NCBI GenBank assembly: GCA_035656415.1 | Contig: DASRSM010000203.1 | Span: 1 to 7,574, forward strand | Source of the DNA: JAFAHZ01 sp035656415 | Lineage (GTDB): Bacteria > Vulcanimicrobiota > Vulcanimicrobiia > Vulcanimicrobiales > Vulcanimicrobiaceae | DNA: 7,574 nucleotides | Direction: 5' to 3' | Shown here: positions 1-4,061 of the stretch, one piece after another | Numbering within the stretch: the stretch's first letter is position 1 | Layout of the letters: each line of letters starts with the position of its first letter | Notes under the pieces: generated by a model | Seen by the model: the letters and a program-made list of their open reading frames with translations, nothing else | Told to the model about the DNA's origin: nothing | The model's database searches: none | Translations under genes and position numbers: made by a program

Positions 1-276
1 GTATCGATCGGCGTGGGCATCGGGGTGCCCGCTTATCCGGTGTACGCCGCTCCGCCGCCCGTTTATTACTCACCGCCTCCGCCGCCCGTCTATTACGCGC
101 CGCCGCCGGTGGTCTATGCGCCCCCGCCTGTGGTGGTCGGCGGGTATTACGGCCGTCCGTACTGGAACCGCGGTTACTACGGTGGTGGCTATGGGCACGG
201 TTATTACGGGCACGGCGGCGGCGGTTATGGTGGCTATGGTGGCGGTTATGGACACGGCGGCGGCTGGCATCGCTAG
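1..276 (+). CDS. 3' end of a low-complexity Pro/Tyr- and Gly/Tyr/His-rich protein (partial)
   Basis: The reading frame is open from the first base of the window to TAG at 274-276, so the visible 91 residues are the C-terminal part of a longer protein; the GTG at position 13 is probably an internal codon. Two compositional blocks are visible. The first half is built on Pro-Pro-Pro-Val-Tyr-Tyr units, resembling the PXPV-repeat proteins known in Proteobacteria. The second half is Gly/Tyr-rich with interspersed His (GYGHG-type units), ending in Trp-His-Arg. No catalytic motif is present. Such tails are usually found on small exported or surface-associated proteins whose signal peptide would lie upstream, here outside the window; export is therefore inference. 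Tyr and His spacing could support metal binding or adhesive assembly, but this is not shown. A strong terminator follows 20 nt after the stop, so this is the last gene of its transcript. I am confident it is coding because the frame stays open and the composition is coherent, but not about function. Confidence 0.7.
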   Translation, partial: VSIGVGIGVPAYPVYAAPPPVYYSPPPPPVYYAPPPVVYAPPPVVVGGYYGRPYWNRGYYGGGYGHGYYGHGGGGYGGYGGGYGHGGGWHR

Positions 277-296
277 TCCGCGAATTTGACTTGTAT

Positions 297-331
297 AAAA
301 AGCGGTGCAACGTCAGGTTGCACCGCTTTTT
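297..331 (+). terminator. Strong intrinsic terminator after the Gly/Tyr-rich gene
   Basis: A perfect 15-bp inverted repeat (297-311 pairs with 317-331) encloses a 5-nt loop, GTCAG. The outer pairs are A-tract/T-tract, so the GC-rich core GCGGTGCAAC is preceded by five A and followed by five T. This is the classic Rho-independent layout and it could work in both directions. It lies 20 nt after the stop of the upstream gene and before the dehydratase, so it separates the two plus-strand units. Confidence 0.92.
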
Positions 332-442
332 CGTTTGAACGCGTGCCGCGCTGTACACATTCAAGCGCTAGCCGTCTGTATCTGTTCAAGCGCGCTCGCG
401 CACAGGACAATGTGGGCATCTTCCACGCTGCCCGACGCCGAC

Positions 443-1408
443 ATGCCGCTTCCCGCTCCCACCTATTCAGACGTCGCCGACGCCGCCGAACGCATTGCAG
501 GCGCCGCGCATCGCACGCCCGTCCTGACTTCCCGCACCGCCGACGCGCGCGCCGCGGCGTCGCTTTTCTTCAAGTGCGAAAATTTCCAGCGCATGGGCGC
601 GTTCAAGTTTCGCGGCGCGTACAACTTGCTGTCGTCGCTTTCGCCGGAGCAACGTCGCGCCGGCGTGGTGGCCTTCTCCAGCGGTAATCACGCGCAAGGC
701 GTCGCGCTGGCCGCACGTTTGTTGGGAGTCCCGGCGACGATCGTGATGCCGTCGGACGCTCCCGCGGTGAAGCTCGACGCAACGCGCGGCTACGGCGCCG
801 AAGTCGTTCTCTACGAACGCGAGCGTTCGCATCGCGAGGAAATCGCCGCGGGGATCGCTGCCGAACGCGGAGCGAGCATCGTGCCGCCGTTCGAGGATCC
901 GCGTATCGTCGCGGGCGCCGGAACCGCAGCGCTGGAATTGCTCGCCGATGCCGGTCATCTCGACGCAATCGTCGTTCCCTGCGGGGGCGGCGGTTTGATG
1001 GGCGGTACCGCGCTGGCGGCGCACGGGATCGATCCCGCCATCGAAATCTACGGCGTGGAGCCGGCTGCCGGCGACGACTTCGCTCAGTCGCTCGCGCGCG
1101 GCGAGCGCGTGAGAATCGGCGTTCCGAAAACGATCGCCGACGGATTGCAGACGACGTCGCCGGGCGAGCTGACCTTCGCGATCGCGCAACGTCACACGCG
1201 CGCGGTCGTCACGGTGAGCGACGACGAGCTGCGCGAGGCGGTGCGCTTCGCCTTCGGGCGTCTCAAGCTCGTCGTCGAACCGAGCGGAGGGGCCGCGATT
1301 GCGGCGCTGCTGCACCATCGAATTGCCGGGCTCGACGGAAAACGCGTCGGCGCGGTGATCAGCGGCGGCAACGTCGACGGCGAGCACTTCGCGGCCATCG
1401 TCGGCTAA
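443..1408 (+). CDS. PLP-dependent threonine/serine dehydratase or serine racemase-type enzyme
   Basis: This 321-aa protein belongs to fold-type II PLP enzymes and has the length of catabolic threonine dehydratases and serine racemases; there is no C-terminal ACT-like regulatory domain as in biosynthetic IlvA. Visible motifs are: the Schiff-base lysine K55 in MGAFKFRGAYN; S80 in SSGNH, equivalent to the second catalytic serine of mammalian serine racemase; the phosphate-binding loop GGGG at 181-184; E206 and D212, at the places of the divalent-metal ligands of serine racemase; and S307 in SGGNVD, which contacts the pyridine nitrogen. Likely reactions are deamination of L-threonine/L-serine to 2-oxoacids plus ammonia, serine racemisation, or hydroxyaspartate ammonia-lyase activity; sequence alone does not separate these. 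The start at 443 matches the usual N-terminal length but has no clear Shine-Dalgarno. ATG 410, 11 codons upstream, is the alternative (AGGA only 2 nt before it). The frame is open back to 305, but that lies within the terminator. The next gene starts 5 nt after the stop, suggesting co-transcription. Confidence 0.92.
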   Translation: MPLPAPTYSDVADAAERIAGAAHRTPVLTSRTADARAAASLFFKCENFQRMGAFKFRGAYNLLSSLSPEQRRAGVVAFSSGNHAQGVALAARLLGVPATIVMPSDAPAVKLDATRGYGAEVVLYERERSHREEIAAGIAAERGASIVPPFEDPRIVAGAGTAALELLADAGHLDAIVVPCGGGGLMGGTALAAHGIDPAIEIYGVEPAAGDDFAQSLARGERVRIGVPKTIADGLQTTSPGELTFAIAQRHTRAVVTVSDDELREAVRFAFGRLKLVVEPSGGAAIAALLHHRIAGLDGKRVGAVISGGNVDGEHFAAIVG

Positions 1409-1413
1409 CGCGC

Positions 1414-2583
1414 ATGTTCGCAAGGCGACATTGGATACCGCCGGCAGGTATGCTTTTCGGTCAGCTCTGCCATGGCGCGTCGTGGCTTTTGGCGCTCGCA
1501 ATCGCCGTCGCTTTAAACGCCGACCCTACGACGCTGCCGGCGATCGCGTGGATCCATCTCGTGGCGTTGGGATGGGTCACCGTGACGGCACTCTCGATTC
1601 TGCTGCACGCGATTCCGGCGTTTCTCAGCGTGACGTGGAAACACGAATCGTTCGCGCGCGTTAGTCTCGGTATCGCCGCCGCTGCGATCGTTGCGTTCGT
1701 CGTTTCGGTATCCGTCGCCGTGCCCGCACTCGGAATCGTGTCGACCGTCGTCGCGCTCGCGCTCCTCGGCTTTCTGACGACGGCGTGGGAGACGCTAGCG
1801 GGAGCGCTCCACTCGGACGATCGCGTCGATCGCGCGGTCGCCCGCGCCTTTGCCGTTACGTTGGCGATGCTCGCGCTGGTCGTCGTTTTGGGAGTGATAT
1901 TGGCGTGGGCGTTGTCCGGAACGTTCGTACCGCCGTGGATCGCGCGGCTTCCGGCCGCGCACGCGAACCTCGCGTTGTTCGGCTGGCTGACGCTGTTGAT
2001 CTACGGCGTGTCGGCCCGAACGCTGCGTCCGCTCACCGGTACTCGCTCGCGTTTTCCGTTGCTGCATATGTTGGTCGGCACCGCCACGCTGCTCGGCGCG
2101 CTGGTCTTGCCGGCAGGCATCTTCGTCCAATCGACCGCGGTCGCGTGGATCGGCGGCGGCCTGCTCGCGGTGGGTGCCGCCTGCTACATCGTCGATACGA
2201 GCGACGTTTTGCGGCGCGCTACCCGAACGCACCGGCCGCCGCAAGCGTTCGTCGTCGCCGCGCTGGCGTGGCTTGCCGTTGCGATCGTCTTAGGTGCGGG
2301 CGTCTTGCTCGGCCATTCATGGCAGGCCGCGTACGTCTTCGTGTTGCTGATGGGATGGGTCGCGCAGATGGTCGATGCGCACGTCATCGATATCGAACTG
2401 CTCGACGCGCGCCTCGCGTGGCTTTCGTTCGCGCTCTTTCAGCTCGCCGTCGCCGCAATAACCGCGGGCCTATTGCTGCCGTCGAAGAACGCGTGCGCGC
2501 TCGGCGCCCTACTCGGCTTCGCCGCGTGGATCGTTACGATGTCGGCGATGCTTGTGGTACGCCGGGTTGCGCGAGCTCGGTGA
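1414..2583 (+). CDS. Polytopic membrane protein, heme-copper-oxidase subunit I-like / NnrS-like
   Basis: This 389-aa protein is almost entirely hydrophobic, with about ten to twelve predicted membrane helices, and has no cytochrome oxidase partner subunits beside it. Several helices carry motifs seen in stand-alone oxidase subunit I-like and NnrS-like membrane proteins: H48-LVALGW, H65-AIPAF, H183-ANLALFGW, H218, and MGW(V)AQMVDAH ending at H323. Recurrent Gly-Trp dipeptides preceded by His or hydrophobic residues are what point to this superfamily. In canonical oxidases such His residues ligate heme and copper; I cannot confirm that a full set of ligands is conserved here. A role in binding heme or sensing/handling NO or O2 is therefore only a possibility. 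It begins 5 nt after the dehydratase stop, so the two are probably one transcript, though a functional link is not obvious. Its last 50 bp overlap the 3' end of the convergent DUF1003-type gene. Certain as a membrane protein, moderate on family. Confidence 0.7.
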   Translation: MFARRHWIPPAGMLFGQLCHGASWLLALAIAVALNADPTTLPAIAWIHLVALGWVTVTALSILLHAIPAFLSVTWKHESFARVSLGIAAAAIVAFVVSVSVAVPALGIVSTVVALALLGFLTTAWETLAGALHSDDRVDRAVARAFAVTLAMLALVVVLGVILAWALSGTFVPPWIARLPAAHANLALFGWLTLLIYGVSARTLRPLTGTRSRFPLLHMLVGTATLLGALVLPAGIFVQSTAVAWIGGGLLAVGAACYIVDTSDVLRRATRTHRPPQAFVVAALAWLAVAIVLGAGVLLGHSWQAAYVFVLLMGWVAQMVDAHVIDIELLDARLAWLSFALFQLAVAAITAGLLLPSKNACALGALLGFAAWIVTMSAMLVVRRVARAR

Positions 2584-3019
2584 TCGTCGCGCGCACCTCG
2601 GCCGTGTCGATCCCCGCCTTCTCTGCAATCTGCAGCAACAGCATTTCCTGAGCTTGCTGATGGTAGAGGAGGCGCGAGATCGTCGCGTGGTCTTCGTCGG
2701 CGCGGATACTGTCGTGCTGCGATTGCTGCCGTCCGGCGACCGCAACGACGACGATGAGCACGAGCTGAACGACGTTTGAAACCGTAAGCATGAAGACGAA
2801 AGGGAACGGATCCATCTTGGTGGCTTGGCCGACGACGATCCAGATGATCTGGAAGACGATGACCGCCACGAGCGTTATCGGAGCGCCGGTGCCCGCAGCT
2901 ATTCGCTGACACAGTTTCTCGGTCACCGAAAGCCGTTCGGATTGAAGGTCGTTGACGTTGCGAACCGCGGGGTGCGCGCGAAGCGCGGAGCCGCGCGGAG
3001 GCCGTAGCAGGTGCATCAT
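2534..3019 (-). CDS. DUF1003-type membrane protein
   Basis: The protein is 161 aa from the ATG at 3019 (a second ATG follows immediately at 3016). The frame is open further upstream to 3334, but that part runs antisense-frame through the AhpD-like gene and is Arg-rich and non-protein-like, so I place the start at 3019. Hallmarks of DUF1003 are visible in order: an NVNDLQSERLS segment (about residues 21-31), a first membrane helix at about 46-64, a DPFPF motif at 70-74 immediately before a second helix (about 72-95), then a charged stretch (RQQSQHDSIRADEDH, 97-111) leading to a helical C-terminal tail. Function of the family is unknown. It begins 2 nt after the stop of the AhpD-like gene, so translational coupling is likely, and it is the last gene of the leftward run. 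Its final 50 bp overlap the convergent membrane-protein gene, and no terminator hairpin was seen between them. Confidence 0.82.
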   Translation of the reverse strand: MMHLLRPPRGSALRAHPAVRNVNDLQSERLSVTEKLCQRIAAGTGAPITLVAVIVFQIIWIVVGQATKMDPFPFVFMLTVSNVVQLVLIVVVAVAGRQQSQHDSIRADEDHATISRLLYHQQAQEMLLLQIAEKAGIDTAEVRATITELAQPGVPQASPTS

Positions 3020-3021
3020 TG

Positions 3022-3594
3022 TTACCGTCCCATCGAATAGAACTCGGGATTGGGTCGCATGTCCATAAGGCCGGCCATGCGATTGGAGAAACCGAAAAAC
3101 GACGCGATTGCGGCGATATCCCAAACGTCGTCGTCGCTGAATCCCGCTGCGCGCAGCGCGTCTATCTCGTCGTCGGTTGCCGCAAAGCCCGGTTCGTTGA
3201 CGCGCGACGCGAACGCGAGCATCGCGCGCAGGCGTGGTGAGAGATCGGCCGTGCGCCAGTTGTTGGCGATCTGTTCGGCGAGAATCGGATCTTTTCCGAG
3301 GATTCGCAGCGCCGCGCCGTGCGCGGTCATGCAATATTGACAGCGGTTCTCCGATGAAACCGCCACGACGATCGCTTCACGTTCGGCGCGGCTCAAACCG
3401 CCGTCACCGCGCATCAGCACGTCGTGATAGTTCATGAACGCGCGGAAGTGCTCGGGTCTGCGTGCGTACGCGCGAAAGACGTTCGGTACGAAACCGATCT
3501 TCTCGCGATTCTTCTCGTAAATATCGCGAATGTCGGCAGGGAGCGAATCTTCGGCCGGCTCCCCGAATCTGGACGCAAAAGAAGGACGCTGCAT
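3022..3594 (-). CDS. AhpD-like peroxidase-related enzyme (carboxymuconolactone decarboxylase superfamily)
   Basis: This 190-aa cytoplasmic protein has the length and pattern of the uncharacterised peroxidase-related AhpD-like family. The segment EKIGFVPNVFRAYARRPEH (about 31-49) is typical of its N-terminal part. The redox motif is C85-Q-Y-C88 followed by H92 (CxxC-x3-H), preceded by E72 in an EREAIVVAVS stretch; in AhpD the two cysteines and neighbouring Glu/His form the hydroperoxide-reducing proton-relay centre. A second helical block (about 127-175) includes the FSDDDVWDIAAI segment usual for the family. It likely reduces peroxides or a disulfide partner, but the physiological reductant is not visible. 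The start at 3594 has an AAGGA 9 nt upstream (AAGGACGTTGCTATG), yet both the SD and the AUG sit inside a stable hairpin (3581-3607), which suggests regulated or inefficient initiation. No other in-frame start lies in the conserved N-terminus. It lies 37 nt downstream of the SOD-like gene and 2 nt upstream of the DUF1003 gene. Confidence 0.9.
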   Translation of the reverse strand: MQRPSFASRFGEPAEDSLPADIRDIYEKNREKIGFVPNVFRAYARRPEHFRAFMNYHDVLMRGDGGLSRAEREAIVVAVSSENRCQYCMTAHGAALRILGKDPILAEQIANNWRTADLSPRLRAMLAFASRVNEPGFAATDDEIDALRAAGFSDDDVWDIAAIASFFGFSNRMAGLMDMRPNPEFYSMGR

Positions 3595-3607
3595 AGCAAC
3601 GTCCTTC
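3577..3607 (-). promoter_or_regulatory. Hairpin sequestering the SD and start codon of the AhpD-like gene, terminator-like
   Basis: On the minus-strand transcript GAAGGACG pairs with CGTCCTTC (8 bp), continues through one U-G wobble and UGC/GCA, and closes on a UAU triloop: 12 pairs over 27 nt. The SD GAAGGA forms the 5' arm, and the A and U of the AUG lie in the loop with its G paired. Directly after the 3' arm the transcript reads UUUUGCG, so the same structure resembles a weak intrinsic terminator or attenuator located after the SOD-like gene. Which role applies (terminator that overlaps a start, attenuator, or translational switch) is inference. Confidence 0.6.
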
Positions 3608-3631
3608 GTTCGCCGATTTACGAGATGGTCC

Positions 3632-4048
3632 TTACGAGGCCTTGATGTCCCCGCACGAGACGTAGGTCCCGAGATCCGACGTGCTCTTGTGTATGTTGAT
3701 CGCGTACGGCTTTGCTAGCAGTTCGTCGATCGTTATGCCTTTGATCGTGGAAGTTGAGGCACCGTTCGAAACGTTTTCCAATGGGTACGCGGGCGCCGGG
3801 TTGAGATTGGCGCACGTTCCGGTATGAATGTGCGCCGGCTGCGCGCCGGCGGGTGCGTTCTTGAGCGTTACCACTACCTTTACGTCGCCGGACTCTTGAG
3901 TCAGCGTGGCCGTACCGGTTTCCCCGGACCCGTTTTGGGCCTTTAATTCGACGGTCAGCGTGGAGGTTGCCGCGTGCGCCGCGACCAGCGTCGCGCCGCC
4001 GAGCGCCACCAGCGCTGCCGCCGTTAGGGCTAAACGAATACTCTTCAT
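3632..4048 (-). CDS. Small exported Cu/Zn superoxide dismutase-like protein, metal site degenerate
   Basis: This 138-aa protein starts at ATG 4048, preceded by a perfect AAGGAG with 6-nt spacing; the frame extends 11 codons upstream to 4081 but that part overlaps the propeller gene. Residues 1-26 form a signal peptide (basic MKSIR, hydrophobic core, cleavage near AAHA). The mature part is beta-rich and follows the order of a Cu/Zn-SOD sandwich: a VVVTLKNAPAG strand (58-68), PAHIHTG (H73, H75) with C79 after it, then AINIHKSTSDLGTYVSCGDI near the end (H120, C132). This parallels the SOD segments around HVH, the VHE..DDLG motif and ACGVI, and the two cysteines correspond to the SOD intrasubunit disulfide. 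Only three His remain, fewer than the six His plus one Asp of an active enzyme, so classical dismutase activity is unlikely; a single-metal or structural role is possible. The gene is 10 nt below the propeller gene, whose TAA overlaps its SD, so the two are almost certainly co-expressed. Confidence 0.75.
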   Translation of the reverse strand: MKSIRLALTAAALVALGGATLVAAHAATSTLTVELKAQNGSGETGTATLTQESGDVKVVVTLKNAPAGAQPAHIHTGTCANLNPAPAYPLENVSNGASTSTIKGITIDELLAKPYAINIHKSTSDLGTYVSCGDIKAS

Positions 4049-4054
4049 ACCAGG

Positions 4055-4061
4055 CTCCTTA
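4055..4061 (-). promoter_or_regulatory. Ribosome-binding site of the SOD-like gene overlapping the propeller stop codon
   Basis: The minus strand reads TAAGGAG, in which TAA (4061-4059) is the stop of the propeller gene and AAGGAG is a consensus Shine-Dalgarno 6 nt before ATG 4048. It decides the start of the SOD-like gene and implies that ribosomes finishing the upstream gene can reinitiate there. Confidence 0.85.

Noticed and set aside
1..276. Possible tandem DNA repeat or CRISPR-like periodicity
   Set aside because: The periodicity is explained by low-complexity codons in one open frame; there are no conserved repeat units with unique spacers.
305..442. Longer dehydratase starting at 305
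   Set aside because: The start would lie inside the terminator hairpin, and the extra residues do not resemble the family; 443 or possibly 410 is better supported.
467..1501. Long minus-strand frame (344 aa) opposite the dehydratase
   Set aside because: Arg/Ala/Asp-rich composition with no recognisable motif; it is the antisense shadow of a clearly conserved PLP enzyme in high-GC DNA.
2439..2912. Minus-strand frame (157 aa) overlapping the DUF1003 gene
   Set aside because: Out-of-frame shadow of the DUF1003 gene, dominated by Arg and lacking hydrophobic helices.
3020..3334. Upstream extension of the DUF1003 frame to 3334
   Set aside because: This part is Arg-rich nonsense in the alternate frame of the AhpD-like gene, and homologous sequence begins only near 3019.
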